64,000 nt of DNA from CALCLY01 sp900552775. GTDB taxonomy: Bacteria > Bacillota > Clostridia > UMGS1883 > UMGS1540. This document shows, one piece after another, positions 18,836 to 27,770 of this stretch (positions are counted from its first letter, which is position 1; each line of letters starts with the position of its first letter). The notes below the pieces were generated by a model. That model worked only from the letters and a program-made list of their open reading frames with translations, did not search any database and had not been told where the DNA came from. Location of the stretch: NCBI GenBank assembly GCA_937966555.1, contig CALCLY010000022.1, forward strand, positions 62,001-126,000, given 5' to 3'. The position numbers and the translations under genes were made by a program.

Positions 18836-19705
18836 TTACTTTTCAGCTTTTTTCATCTCTCTGTATTTCATCGGACTCAATTTATAGTAATATTTGAATA
18901 TTTTGCAGAAATACGAGCTTGATGAAAAACCTACAGAATATGCAATGTTTGTAATATCAGTATCCGTTCTCCTGAGTAGCTTTTCCGCCTCGTATACCCT
19001 CTTAAAATTAATATAATGAATAAATGTATCTCCGGTTACTTTTTTAAAAATTCTGCAAAAATGCGTCTGAGACATATGTGATAATTCGCACATGATTTGA
19101 AGCGTAATATCATTTGTAAAATTTTTATTAATATAATCCAGAATCTCTTTCATGATTTTAATATATCTTCCCGGAAGATTTTCAGATGATTTTACAATAT
19201 TGTTGCGTACAAATTCGCCCATAATCGCATACACATCCGAATAAACCCGAAACTCAAACCCCGGCTGCTTTTCAACCATTTCCGCATATATGCTTTCAAT
19301 TCGTTTGCTCATAAAGTCGTTTTTAAAGCTTCCTTTAAACTTATACCATTGTGCATTATTGCTGTTTATAAAAGCCTGTAAATACTTTTCGGAATCAAAA
19401 AATGTTTTACTGTATAAATCGAAAAGCGAAAACTGCAATATAAAAACCACCGTGCTTTTATCAAATGTTTCGGTCTCATGAGCCACCATGGAATTTATAA
19501 ACAGTACATCTCCCTTATTGACCTCAATATTTTCGGAATAAGACATATTATATGTAATTGAACCATCTGCAACATATATAAGTTCAATCTCTTTATGGTT
19601 ATGCATAAGTGTGCTTATACTTCCGTTACGTTCTATCCCTTGTATAATGTTAATATTAAGTTCAGGCATATTGGGCTGTATTTTCTCAAAAGAAAACGAT
19701 TTCAA
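18836..19705 (-). CDS. AraC-family transcriptional regulator
   Basis: A 289-residue regulator with an N-terminal cupin sensing domain (about 15-150) and a C-terminal double helix-turn-helix of the AraC type (about 190-285), seen in the segments MSQTHFCRIFKKVTG and NIAYSVGFSSSSYFCKIFK. I choose the TTG at 19705 because GAGGAG lies eight bases before it; a GTG at 19714 overlaps the phosphatase stop but has no spacing to a ribosome site. The gene is coupled to the phosphatase upstream and sits just above the surface glycan operon, which it may control in response to a sugar. That target is inferred from position. Confidence 0.85.
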   Translation of the reverse strand: MKSFSFEKIQPNMPELNINIIQGIERNGSISTLMHNHKEIELIYVADGSITYNMSYSENIEVNKGDVLFINSMVAHETETFDKSTVVFILQFSLFDLYSKTFFDSEKYLQAFINSNNAQWYKFKGSFKNDFMSKRIESIYAEMVEKQPGFEFRVYSDVYAIMGEFVRNNIVKSSENLPGRYIKIMKEILDYINKNFTNDITLQIMCELSHMSQTHFCRIFKKVTGDTFIHYINFKRVYEAEKLLRRTDTDITNIAYSVGFSSSSYFCKIFKYYYKLSPMKYREMKKAEK

Positions 19706-19710
19706 AAGAA

Positions 19711-20169
19711 TCACTCCTCAGACACAACATGTTTATAAAGACCTTCACAGCCCTTTAAAACATCATTCCATGTTTTTTTAAAATCACCGCTGTACCAGGG
19801 ATCAGCGACATCGCCGGGATTTGATGTATAATCAAGCAGCAAAGATACTTTGTTTTCGGGATCGTCTCCCACAAATCTTTTCATATTCCTAAGATTAAAT
19901 CTGTCCATGGCAACAATATAGTCATAGTATTCATAATCCTTGCAAGTCATTTGTACTGCTCTTTTCCCTTCACATGAAAGTCCGTGGACCGCCAGTTCCG
20001 CACGTGCCGGCGGATAAACCGGATTCCCGATTTCCTCAGTGCTTGTCGCAGCGGAAGCTATTTCAAATTCCGGGCTTTTGCCGTGCTGTTTTACTATATC
20101 TTTCATCACAAACTCTGCCATCGGACTTCTGCAAATGTTGCCGTGGCAAACAAAAAGTACTTTAATCAT
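19711..20169 (-). CDS. Low-molecular-weight protein-tyrosine phosphatase
   Basis: A 152-residue cytoplasmic phosphatase of normal family length. The P-loop FVCHGNICRSPMAE lies at residues 6-19 with the nucleophile Cys and the Arg needed for phosphate binding, and the general-acid Asp sits in DPWYSGDF near residue 120. The ribosome site AGGAGGG lies five bases before the ATG and is buried in the arm of a long hairpin. Members of this family often act with bacterial tyrosine kinases on exopolysaccharide export, but no kinase gene is in view. It is translationally coupled to the AraC regulator downstream. Confidence 0.92.
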   Translation of the reverse strand: MIKVLFVCHGNICRSPMAEFVMKDIVKQHGKSPEFEIASAATSTEEIGNPVYPPARAELAVHGLSCEGKRAVQMTCKDYEYYDYIVAMDRFNLRNMKRFVGDDPENKVSLLLDYTSNPGDVADPWYSGDFKKTWNDVLKGCEGLYKHVVSEE

Positions 20170-20170
20170 A

Positions 20171-20212
20171 AAAACCCTCCTGCATATATTTTAACATATG
20201 CAGAAGGGTTTT
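20171..20212 (-). terminator. Terminator-like hairpin containing the phosphatase ribosome site
   Basis: A 17-bp stem (20171-20187 with 20196-20212) with one G-U pair. On the minus strand it is followed by TTTTT and then at once by the phosphatase ATG. The Shine-Dalgarno AGGAGGG (20175-20181) lies wholly inside the 3-prime arm, so the structure could both stop transcription and hide the ribosome site. Confidence 0.6.
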
Positions 20213-20220
20213 GCAATATA

Positions 20221-20461
20221 AAACTACCAATACATTTTCCATCTTAATATAGATATCATCAGGCATATATCCATGCAACCTCGGGTCTACGTGATTTATA
20301 TCACCGCTGATTCATGCAAGGAAAACCGTTATAAAATCTTCACCGAACTCTTTTTTCATTTCGTTTGACAAAACATGTGAAAAGGCACCGGAATACTGCA
20401 CTCCGGGTGTGCAATCCTGGTGACATGCAAATGTAACCACCGCGCCGCGTGGCTTGCCGCT
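20221..20461 (-). pseudogene. Remnant of a neutral/alkaline ceramidase-like gene
   Basis: A fragment that reads GKPRGAVVTFACHQDC, then SGAFSHVLSNEMKKEFG and FITVFLA, then an in-frame TGA (20312-20314), and continues in the same frame as ISGDINHVDP. These pieces match the order in proteins with a neutral/alkaline ceramidase N-terminal domain, where a stretch like FLNGACGDINHVD is expected without a stop. The stop falls where a glycine is usual. No recognisable start or C-terminal half remains, and similarity fades before the phosphatase hairpin. This explains most of the 385-base stretch between the phosphatase and rhamnosidase genes. Homology was judged by eye only. Confidence 0.6.
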
Positions 20462-20496
20462 TATTACACAGAAATATAAACAAGGGTAAAATTCAA

Positions 20497-20530
20497 GAAA
20501 AATACCCCTTTTTTTAAACAAAAAGGGGTA
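20497..20530 (-). terminator. Terminator of the rhamnosidase gene
   Basis: An 11-bp stem TACCCC-TTTTT with its complement, a six-base loop, then TTTTT on the minus strand, 24 bases below the GH78 stop codon. Confidence 0.8.
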
Positions 20531-20554
20531 TGGCAAAAAACATACTTAAAAAAA

Positions 20555-22753
20555 TTACATCTGAAGTTCTTCCGAAAAAGCATTTATACCTTGCGAAAGA
20601 TTGCGGTTTTTACCACCGAATTCAAACCTTCCTTCAGATCTTTCGGGCATTGTAATTTTAAAATCCATAAAGTTATCACGCTTTTTCCATTCAACGGAAA
20701 TTTTACCGCGCACGGTATCAACACTTCCGGAAGCTTCGGAAAGTTTTGACGGAATTTTCGGTGCAATAAGCAGTTTTTCAAAACCCGCTGAGTTCTTTTC
20801 CTGTTCAATTCCCAAAATTCCATGAAGAAGCATACGCGAACTTGCGCCAAACATGGGATGATTTAATGAACCGTTACCTTTCCATGATTCCCAAAGCGTG
20901 GTTGCACCATGTTCCATCATATATCCGAATCCGCCAATTTTATGCGTTGTCAGCAAATCAAAAGCGATATCACAGGCATTATTATCAAATAGAATCCGTG
21001 TCAGCAAGTCAGTTGCCAAAAAACCGGTATCAAAATATCCGAGAGACTTGTATTTATCTTTAAGGTTTTCAAGTGTTCTCTCATCTCCGAGATTAGCGGC
21101 AAGCGCAAAAGCATCCGCTCCCTGTATGGCTTTTGCAAAGCTTCCGGTCTTTTCGTCGAAAAACCTGCTTTTTACACCGTTTGATGCAGATACGATATAC
21201 TCTTCAAAAACTTTAACATCATTAAAATTACCAAGCTTCTTTGCAAGTTCTTCCATAAAGTGAAGTGCTCTTATAAAAAGACATGTATTAACAAAGCTTT
21301 CATCAATCTCGGTTTTTTCAAGTGTACACCAATCTCCCAAACACCATCCGCCTTCTTCTTCCCGCACTATAAGTCCGTCCTCGGAGCGACTTATAAGATA
21401 TTCAATCCAGCGCTTTATATTGCCGTAATAATTACGTGCGGGCGAAATATCACCGTAAATTTTGTAATAATTATAAGGCACCGTCACGGCAGCCATTCCC
21501 CAGCCTCCGGGACCGCCTCCGCCTCCCTCAAAAGGCGCCGTATGATTAATATGTCCGCTCACTTTATCCTGAGAATCAAAAATATCGCATATCCATTTTC
21601 TATAAAAATTTCTTCCGTCCAAGAAAAGCATTGCAGCAGGAGCACAAACCTGTCCGTCGCCGGTATAGCCGAGTCGCTCTCTATGGGGGCAATCAAGTGG
21701 TACACCACCGTGCATATTATCCCTTTGCGTTCTCAAAAAAGCTTCGAAAAGCCAATTCAGTTCAGCGGAAGAAGATTTGAACTCGGCAGTTTGTTTCAAA
21801 TCATTACAAATAAAACAAACTTCGCAAGGCTCTGCGCTTCCCGAAATTTCAAAATATCTGAATGCATGCCACACAAAGCGCGGTTCATACATGTGTTCAT
21901 TTCCGTCACCTATAAAAATGTCTTCCATTATCTGCGGTGCACCTTTCGGATTTTTATAAAATGAACCTGTACTTTCAAAATCAAGTTTACCGTCTTTTAA
22001 TGACTCCGCAAAACGTATGCTCACGCGCTCGTTTTTCCCGGCATGCACTTTAAGCTTAACAAAACCGCTTATATTTTCGCCTACATCATAAATTCTCTTT
22101 CCACCATTTTCACATATCATTTCGGCAACCGGCTTTTTTATAACTCTGTCCGGAGGAACTATTTCCGGTGAAAGTACCGTCTCAGGCATTGAAATAATAT
22201 TGCATTTTGCGGTTTTAAAGGTTTTTATCCGTGAATCATAAACTTCACCGTAAAATAGATTGCACGATGTAATTTCTGAAGTTCTGCACATTTCACTGCC
22301 ATCCGAATGTATTACATGTTCACCTCTTTCATCTGTTATGCAAATCGCATAAATTGCCGCAAGCGAATCACCGAAAGAAACATTACCCTCCGCTGTGCGT
22401 TCGGTTTGCCTGTACCTTCCGTCTCCCAGCATCACCTCAAGCACATTTTTACCCTCTTTAATATAATCGGTTATGTCATACACCTTATAATAGCACCTAT
22501 AGGTAAACTTATCATGCACCGGATATGTAAAAGCAGATGAGTTTCGCGGTGCAAACAAGCTCTGCGACGGGAGAAAATAATCTTCACCGACGCGTCTTCC
22601 GTTTACATAAGGAATGAAAAAGCCCAGTGCGCTTATTGCAATTTTAATATCAGAGGCTTTTTTTATGTTAAATTCTCGTAAAATAACAGGCGCTGCAAAT
22701 TCTTTCGGTGCAGCAACAAATTTCGCTTTTTTAATTTCAACATTAATATCCAT
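20555..22753 (-). CDS. Alpha-L-rhamnosidase, GH78
   Basis: A 732-residue enzyme that releases alpha-linked L-rhamnose from plant or microbial glycans. No signal peptide is seen, so it works on imported oligosaccharides. The N-terminal part (about 1-230) is beta-rich with a lectin-like fold; the alpha/alpha-barrel follows. The family hallmark DCPHRERLGYTGD lies near residue 351, including the acidic residues used in catalysis, and GATTLWESW lies near residue 617. The start MDINVEI follows a GGAGAG site. It has its own promoter and terminator. Rhamnosidase together with uronate lyases suggests a rhamnogalacturonan-like diet, which is inference. Confidence 0.92.
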   Translation of the reverse strand: MDINVEIKKAKFVAAPKEFAAPVILREFNIKKASDIKIAISALGFFIPYVNGRRVGEDYFLPSQSLFAPRNSSAFTYPVHDKFTYRCYYKVYDITDYIKEGKNVLEVMLGDGRYRQTERTAEGNVSFGDSLAAIYAICITDERGEHVIHSDGSEMCRTSEITSCNLFYGEVYDSRIKTFKTAKCNIISMPETVLSPEIVPPDRVIKKPVAEMICENGGKRIYDVGENISGFVKLKVHAGKNERVSIRFAESLKDGKLDFESTGSFYKNPKGAPQIMEDIFIGDGNEHMYEPRFVWHAFRYFEISGSAEPCEVCFICNDLKQTAEFKSSSAELNWLFEAFLRTQRDNMHGGVPLDCPHRERLGYTGDGQVCAPAAMLFLDGRNFYRKWICDIFDSQDKVSGHINHTAPFEGGGGGPGGWGMAAVTVPYNYYKIYGDISPARNYYGNIKRWIEYLISRSEDGLIVREEEGGWCLGDWCTLEKTEIDESFVNTCLFIRALHFMEELAKKLGNFNDVKVFEEYIVSASNGVKSRFFDEKTGSFAKAIQGADAFALAANLGDERTLENLKDKYKSLGYFDTGFLATDLLTRILFDNNACDIAFDLLTTHKIGGFGYMMEHGATTLWESWKGNGSLNHPMFGASSRMLLHGILGIEQEKNSAGFEKLLIAPKIPSKLSEASGSVDTVRGKISVEWKKRDNFMDFKITMPERSEGRFEFGGKNRNLSQGINAFSEELQM

Positions 22754-22781
22754 ATAACTCTCCGTTCACTGCTGAAAAACT

Positions 22782-22797
22782 TAAAATACGTATTTTA
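22782..22797. promoter_or_regulatory. Palindromic operator candidate at the rhamnosidase promoter
   Basis: A perfect 16-bp palindrome, TAAAATACGTATTTTA, that touches the -10 box of the GH78 promoter and covers its expected transcription start. The position suits a repressor site. No regulator gene lies next to it, so the protein that binds is unknown. Confidence 0.5.
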
Positions 22798-22825
22798 TTA
22801 TATATTCTTTTTGTTTAAAAATCAA
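22797..22825 (-). promoter_or_regulatory. Sigma-A promoter of the rhamnosidase gene
   Basis: TTGATT, a 17-base spacer and a perfect TATAAT on the minus strand, ending 44 bases above the start codon. Confidence 0.7.
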
Positions 22826-22833
22826 TAAAAAGT

Positions 22834-22868
22834 AAAAAAAATCCCATTTTTTCAAATGGGATTTTTTT
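22834..22868 (-). terminator. Terminator of the his-uxaC-sir2 operon
   Basis: A nine-base G/C-containing stem (841-849 with 854-862) extended by A and T runs. The Sir2 stop codon sits in the loop. A run of eight T follows on the minus strand. Confidence 0.8.
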
Positions 22869-23571
22869 GTCTTCGTAAAATGTCTCCAATACTTCCGTAC
22901 AGTGCAAGTTCTGCCTTGTCATCTATGGGCGTTCTTGTTTTATTAATCAAAACAAGATGATTTCCCTTATAATACCGCAAAAAACCGGCGGCCGGATATA
23001 CCGTGAGACTTGTTCCGCCAACTATAAGAACATCGGCTTTTTGAATTGCCGAAACGGCTCCTTCAACCGTTTTGTCATCAAGACCTTCTTCATACAAAAC
23101 AACATCGGGTTTTATTACTCCGCCGCATTCGCATCTCGGAACACCTTCAGAAGATTTTATATAATTAAGCGTGAAGAATTTTCCGCATTTCATACAATGA
23201 TTTCTGCGAATACTCCCGTGAAGTTCAAAAACATTTTTGCTGCCTGCATCATAATGCAGTCCGTCTATATTCTGTGTAACAACAGCCTTAAGCTTTCCTT
23301 CTTTTTCAAGTTCAGCAAGCCTTATATGTGCCGCATTCGGCTTTGCATCATACTTTATAATCTTATCACGGTAAAAATTATAAAATTCTTCCGTGTTGTT
23401 CATAAAAAATGTATGCGAAAGAATTTCCTCGGGCGGATATTTGTATTTCTGATTATAAAGCCCGTCACGCGAGCGGAAATCGGGGATTCCGCTTTCGGTT
23501 GAAACCCCCGCACCGCCAAAGAAAACAATATTATTGCTTTCGTCTATTATTTTTTCAAGTTTTTCATTCAT
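22852..23571 (-). CDS. cobB: NAD-dependent protein deacetylase, Sir2 family
   Basis: A 239-residue sirtuin that removes acyl groups from lysines using NAD. The Rossmann motif GAGVSTESGIPDFRS lies at residues 19-33, the active-site QNIDGLH at about 99-105 and the catalytic His in ELHGS near residue 118. Four zinc cysteines occur as CMKC and CEC plus the flanking positions (about 125-150). It starts 18 bases below uxaC and is the last gene of the long histidine operon transcript. Why a deacylase rides on this operon is unclear. Confidence 0.92.
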   Translation of the reverse strand: MNEKLEKIIDESNNIVFFGGAGVSTESGIPDFRSRDGLYNQKYKYPPEEILSHTFFMNNTEEFYNFYRDKIIKYDAKPNAAHIRLAELEKEGKLKAVVTQNIDGLHYDAGSKNVFELHGSIRRNHCMKCGKFFTLNYIKSSEGVPRCECGGVIKPDVVLYEEGLDDKTVEGAVSAIQKADVLIVGGTSLTVYPAAGFLRYYKGNHLVLINKTRTPIDDKAELALYGSIGDILRRQKNPI

Positions 23572-23589
23572 AATAAACCGTTATCCGCA

Positions 23590-24990
23590 TTAAAAACCAA
23601 AGTATTTTTCGGCATTTTCGTAGCTTATACCGCGCACAATGTCACCCAAAGCTTCGAAATCATCGGGATATTCTCCGTTTTCAACCCATCCGCCTATAAG
23701 GTTACACATAATTCTTCTGAAATACTCATGTCTCGGGTAAGACAGGAAACTTCTTGAATCCGTGAGCATACCGACAAACCTTCCCAAAAGACCAAGATTT
23801 GCCAAAGCTTTCATTTGCTCAACCATGCCATCTCTCTGATCATTAAACCACCAGCCGGAACCGAACTGTATTTTTCCGGGGACATCGCTGCCTTGGAAGT
23901 TTCCGAGCATTGCTGCGAGGACATAGTTATCTTTTGGATTAAGCGTGTAAAGAATTGTTCTCGGCAAATTGCCTTTTTCGTTAAACGAATTTAAAAGAGC
24001 CGAAAGCGGTTCAGCAATGGACAAATCGTTTATCGAGTCAAAACCTGTATCGGGTCCGAGTTTCTTATACATTGTAGTATTATTATTTCTCATAGCACCT
24101 ATATGAAGCTGCATTGTCCATCCGCGTTTTGCATATTCGGAAGCAAAGAATCCAAGCATAAATGTTTTGTATATATTTTCTTCTTTTTCGCACGGCAAAT
24201 CTCCGGAAAGCGCTTTCTTAAATACAGCGTCCGCCTCTTCCTCCGTGCATGCTTCAAACGGCACACCTGCCAGGGCATGGTCCGCAAGGCGGCATCCTAC
24301 AGATGCAAAGAATTCAATTCTTTCTTTCATAATCTCTGTAAGCGCTTTAATAGAATCGATTTTTTTGCCGAAGGTATCGGAAAGCAATTTAATATACGGA
24401 ATAAATGTTTCCTTTGCAATTTCCGTTGCTTTGTCAGGTCTGAATGTCGGCAAAACCTTCGCAGAAAGCTTTCCTTCTTCTTTAATTCTCTTGTGATATT
24501 CGAGTGAATCCGCAGGGTCATCCGTTGTGCATATAACCGCAACATTTGAACGGTTTATGAGTGACTGCGCGGAAAAATCATCGCCCTCAAGCATTTTATT
24601 TGCTTTGTCAAAAATGCTTCTTGCGTTTTTCTCGTTTAATATATCATATATACCGAAAAATCTGCGCAATTCAAGATGCGTCCAGTGATAAAGCGGATTT
24701 CCGATAGCATATTTAAGCGTTTTTGCAAATGCTTCAAATTTTTCAAAATCGGATTTATCTCCCGTCATATAATCTTCCGGAATATCGTTTGAACGCATTG
24801 CGCGCCATTTATAGTGATCCCCTCCGAGCATTATTTCCGTTATGGAAGAAAACTTCTTGTTTTCGCAAATTTCCTTAGGACTTAAGTGACAGTGATAGTC
24901 AATTATCGGAAGTCCCTCAGCATACTCATGATAGAGTTTTTTAGAGGTTTCTGTTTGAAGCATAAAATCTTCATCCATGAATTTTTTCAT
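23590..24990 (-). CDS. uxaC: Glucuronate/galacturonate isomerase
   Basis: A 466-residue cytoplasmic isomerase that converts D-glucuronate to fructuronate or D-galacturonate to tagaturonate. I start it at the ATG giving MKKFMDED, with AGGAG nine bases before; a TTG three codons earlier touches the ribosome site. The metal-binding DYHCHLSP lies near residue 32 and the conserved GWTMQLHIGA segment near 303-312. It begins 15 bases after hisIE, so it appears to be carried on the histidine transcript. Its substrate would be supplied by uronate-polymer breakdown, in line with the lyases at 2-14 kb. Confidence 0.93.
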   Translation of the reverse strand: MKKFMDEDFMLQTETSKKLYHEYAEGLPIIDYHCHLSPKEICENKKFSSITEIMLGGDHYKWRAMRSNDIPEDYMTGDKSDFEKFEAFAKTLKYAIGNPLYHWTHLELRRFFGIYDILNEKNARSIFDKANKMLEGDDFSAQSLINRSNVAVICTTDDPADSLEYHKRIKEEGKLSAKVLPTFRPDKATEIAKETFIPYIKLLSDTFGKKIDSIKALTEIMKERIEFFASVGCRLADHALAGVPFEACTEEEADAVFKKALSGDLPCEKEENIYKTFMLGFFASEYAKRGWTMQLHIGAMRNNNTTMYKKLGPDTGFDSINDLSIAEPLSALLNSFNEKGNLPRTILYTLNPKDNYVLAAMLGNFQGSDVPGKIQFGSGWWFNDQRDGMVEQMKALANLGLLGRFVGMLTDSRSFLSYPRHEYFRRIMCNLIGGWVENGEYPDDFEALGDIVRGISYENAEKYFGF

Positions 24991-25005
24991 TTTGTTCAAC
25001 TCCTG

Positions 25006-25665
25006 TTAGTTATTTATTTCAGCCACAGACTTTTCCTGTTTAACCTTGTGATCTATAACATGGCGTTTTTGAAGCTCACACATTATATCTTTTATATCGA
25101 TGCCGGCTTCAACCATCAAGACAAGTACATGATACATTAGGTCCGCAATTTCATAGACCGTTTCGCCTTTATCGCTGTCTTTTGCGGCAATTATAACCTC
25201 AGTTGATTCTTCGCCGACTTTCTTAAGAATTTTATCAAGCCCTTTGTCAAAAAGATATGTAGTATAAGACCCTTCTTTTTTATTAACCTTTCTTCCGCGA
25301 ATCAGCTCATACAAAGCCTCAACGGAAAAGTCCGAATTTTCACCGGCATTCCATATATCTTCTGTAAAACAGGATTCGGAACCCGTGTGACACGCAGGTC
25401 CGTCTTTTATAACGGAAACAAGCAGCGTATCGCGGTCACAATCTGTTTTAATGCTCTGAATATGCTGGAAATTGCCGGAGGTCTCTCCCTTTCTCCACAG
25501 CTTCTGACGGCTTCTGGAAAAAAAGCAGGTTTTCCCCTCCTCCATACTTATTTTAAGGCTTTCTTCGTTCATATATGCCAGCATCAAAACCTTTTTAGTA
25601 TAAAAATCGGTAACAATTGCGGGAATAAGTCCGTCACAATTAAATTTTAACTCATTTATCTTCAT
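25006..25665 (-). CDS. hisIE: Bifunctional phosphoribosyl-AMP cyclohydrolase / phosphoribosyl-ATP pyrophosphatase
   Basis: A 219-residue fusion enzyme for histidine steps 2 and 3. The HisI half (about 1-110) keeps the zinc and metal motifs seen in DCDRDTLL and CHTGSESCF. The HisE half (about 115-210) shows the MazG-like helices with [13 protein letters not shown] and EIADLMYH. It overlaps the hisF end by 14 bases. The length is normal for the fused form. Confidence 0.95.
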   Translation of the reverse strand: MKINELKFNCDGLIPAIVTDFYTKKVLMLAYMNEESLKISMEEGKTCFFSRSRQKLWRKGETSGNFQHIQSIKTDCDRDTLLVSVIKDGPACHTGSESCFTEDIWNAGENSDFSVEALYELIRGRKVNKKEGSYTTYLFDKGLDKILKKVGEESTEVIIAAKDSDKGETVYEIADLMYHVLVLMVEAGIDIKDIMCELQKRHVIDHKVKQEKSVAEINN

Positions 25666-26428
25666 ATGTCAATCTCCTAACCGAAATATTTTTTTCAAAA
25701 AGATATTTTTTAAGCTTTTTTATGCTTATTTCACCGTAGTGAAACACAGAAGCGGCAAGCCCCGCATCAACTCCCGGCACTTTGGAAAAAAGTGTGTAAA
25801 AATCTTCCATGGTTCCGGCGCCGCCCGAAGCTATAACGGGTAAATCGGTTATATTGGTAACAGCTTCAAGCATTTCAATGTCAAACCCTTTTTTTACTCC
25901 GTCGGTATCTATGCTGTTTACAACAATTTCGCCCGCGCCGGAAGTTTCTCCTCTTTTTATCCACTCCAAAGCGTCAAGCCCGGTATTTTCTCGTCCGCCT
26001 TTTGCAAAAACCTTAAATTTACCGTTTACTCTTTTAACGTCAACAGACAAAACCACACACTGATCACCGTACATTTTTGCCGCTTTTTCAATAAGAGAGG
26101 GGTCTTTAATTGCTCCGGAATTGACGCTTACTTTGTCTGCCCCGCACTTTAAAACCCTATCAAAATCCTCAAGCGTATTAATTCCTCCGCCAACCGTCAG
26201 CGGAATAAAAATATTGGACGCAACTTCGCGCAGTATATCTGTAAAAAGCTTTCTTCCGTCTGAAGACGCCGTTATATCATAAAAAACAAGTTCGTCCGCT
26301 CCGTTTTCACTGTAGAACTTTCCGAGCTCTGCCGGAGATGTAATTTCGGAAAGGTTTTTAAAATTTGTGCCTTTGACAACCATACCGTCGCGCACGTCAA
26401 GACACGGTATTATTCTTTTTGTAATCAT
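25652..26428 (-). CDS. hisF: Imidazole glycerol phosphate synthase, cyclase subunit
   Basis: A 258-residue (beta-alpha)8-barrel that closes the imidazole ring using ammonia from HisH. The opening [10 protein letters not shown] carries the catalytic Asp, and VLSVDVKR near residue 125-132 carries the second. Phosphate-binding loops VGGGI and ASGGAG are intact. The start overlaps the hisA stop by four bases. Confidence 0.96.
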   Translation of the reverse strand: MITKRIIPCLDVRDGMVVKGTNFKNLSEITSPAELGKFYSENGADELVFYDITASSDGRKLFTDILREVASNIFIPLTVGGGINTLEDFDRVLKCGADKVSVNSGAIKDPSLIEKAAKMYGDQCVVLSVDVKRVNGKFKVFAKGGRENTGLDALEWIKRGETSGAGEIVVNSIDTDGVKKGFDIEMLEAVTNITDLPVIASGGAGTMEDFYTLFSKVPGVDAGLAASVFHYGEISIKKLKKYLFEKNISVRRLTYEDK

Positions 26429-27141
26429 TCTTCCGCCTCCATGAGCGCCTCTTTCAGGTCAATCGCACCTGTATAGAGTGCTTTACCTATTATAGCTCCG
26501 TATATATTCATTTTCTTAAGCTCTATTATATCGGTTATTGAACTTACTCCTCCGGATGCTATAATATTCATACTGAATTTTTCGGAAAGTTCTTTGTAAA
26601 GGTCAAGGTTTGTGCCGCGCTCGGCACCGTCACGGGAAATATCGGTGCAAATAACTGTTGAAACACCGATTTTTTCAATTTCATCAAAAAAGTCAAACGC
26701 GGAAATGTCGCTTGTTTTTGTCCAGCCGTGCGTTGCCACAGCACCTTCTTTTATATCAATTCCAACAGCAATTTTATCGCCGTATTTTTTTACGGTTTCT
26801 GCAAGAAACTGCGGATTTTCGGCGGCTGCCGTTCCGAGAATAACGCGTCCTGCCCCTGCCGAAAGATAATTCCTTATCCTCTCCTCATCACGGATTCCTC
26901 CGCCGACCTCAAGGAACAGTCCGCTTTTTTCCGAAAGCTGCTTTATAATATCAAAATTGGGGTTATTTCCGCTTTTTGCGCCGTCCAAATCAACCACATG
27001 TAAATTCTGCGCTCCGCAAAGTTTAAAGTGTTTCGCCTGAGCAAGCGGATCATCTCCGTATACAGTAACTTTATCGTAATCCCCCAAAAGAAGTCTTACT
27101 ACTTTTTTATCTTTTAAATCAATAGCCGGGAAAATTTTCAT
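26425..27141 (-). CDS. hisA: ProFAR isomerase
   Basis: A 238-residue (beta-alpha)8-barrel for histidine step 4. The N-terminal FPAIDLKDKKVVRL carries the catalytic Asp, the second catalytic Asp lies in CTDISRDGAERG (about 170), and EVGGGIRDE and ASGGVSS form the two phosphate grips. It lies nine bases below hisH. Confidence 0.96.
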   Translation of the reverse strand: MKIFPAIDLKDKKVVRLLLGDYDKVTVYGDDPLAQAKHFKLCGAQNLHVVDLDGAKSGNNPNFDIIKQLSEKSGLFLEVGGGIRDEERIRNYLSAGAGRVILGTAAAENPQFLAETVKKYGDKIAVGIDIKEGAVATHGWTKTSDISAFDFFDEIEKIGVSTVICTDISRDGAERGTNLDLYKELSEKFSMNIIASGGVSSITDIIELKKMNIYGAIIGKALYTGAIDLKEALMEAEE

Positions 27142-27150
27142 AGCGTCCTC

Positions 27151-27759
27151 CTATATTCTGCAAAAAGCGCGAAGTATATTAAGTCCTGTCTCACCGCTTT
27201 TTTCAGGATGAAACTGTACGGCATAAACATTTTTGTTTGCCGCTGCCGCAGTAACGGGCGCACCGTAATCGGTTTGTGCAATGACATAATCACTGCAATT
27301 TGAAGCGCAGTACGAATGAACAAAATAAACATATTCGCCCTCGCTGCAAAGTGAGAACAATTCGTTTTTTTTCGGAAAACTGAGTTTGTTCCACCCCATG
27401 TGAGGTATTTTGACTTTGTCTTTGCACACATCTCTTATCGGCACAACATCTCCTCCGATAAGTCCGAGTCCTTCATACTCTCCGTACTCAAAGCTTCGCT
27501 CAAACATAAGCTGCATGCCGAGACAAATTCCGAGAATCGGCTTGCCGTCTGAGGCTTCGCTTTGCACAGCCTTGTCCATTCCACTTTGCAAAAGCTTGTT
27601 TCGTGCATCGGCAAAGGCACCCACTCCCGGAAGAATAACTCTGTCTGCGCGGTGTATTATGTCTTTGTCATGCGTCAGACACGCCTCTTCTCCTATGTAT
27701 TTGAGAGATGCCGAAAGCGAAAATATATTTCCCACCCCGTAATCTATAATAGCTATCAT
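27151..27759 (-). CDS. hisH: Imidazole glycerol phosphate synthase, glutamine amidotransferase subunit
   Basis: A 202-residue class I glutaminase that supplies ammonia to HisF. It starts IAIIDYGVGN-like, keeps the nucleophile Cys in ILGICLGMQLMF (about residue 79) and the His-Glu pair in VQFHPEKSG (about 182-190). It lies 11 bases below hisB and nine above hisA. Confidence 0.96.
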   Translation of the reverse strand: MIAIIDYGVGNIFSLSASLKYIGEEACLTHDKDIIHRADRVILPGVGAFADARNKLLQSGMDKAVQSEASDGKPILGICLGMQLMFERSFEYGEYEGLGLIGGDVVPIRDVCKDKVKIPHMGWNKLSFPKKNELFSLCSEGEYVYFVHSYCASNCSDYVIAQTDYGAPVTAAAANKNVYAVQFHPEKSGETGLNILRAFCRI

Positions 27760-27770
27760 AATCTTTCTCC

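Noticed and set aside
20312..20314. TGA in the ceramidase-like remnant as a possible selenocysteine codon
   Set aside because: The family has glycine, not cysteine, at this place, no SECIS-like hairpin follows closely, and the gene lacks both ends.
21260..21964. Plus-strand frame of 234 codons inside the rhamnosidase gene
   Set aside because: Antisense shadow of the GH78 catalytic region; no ribosome site or recognisable motif.
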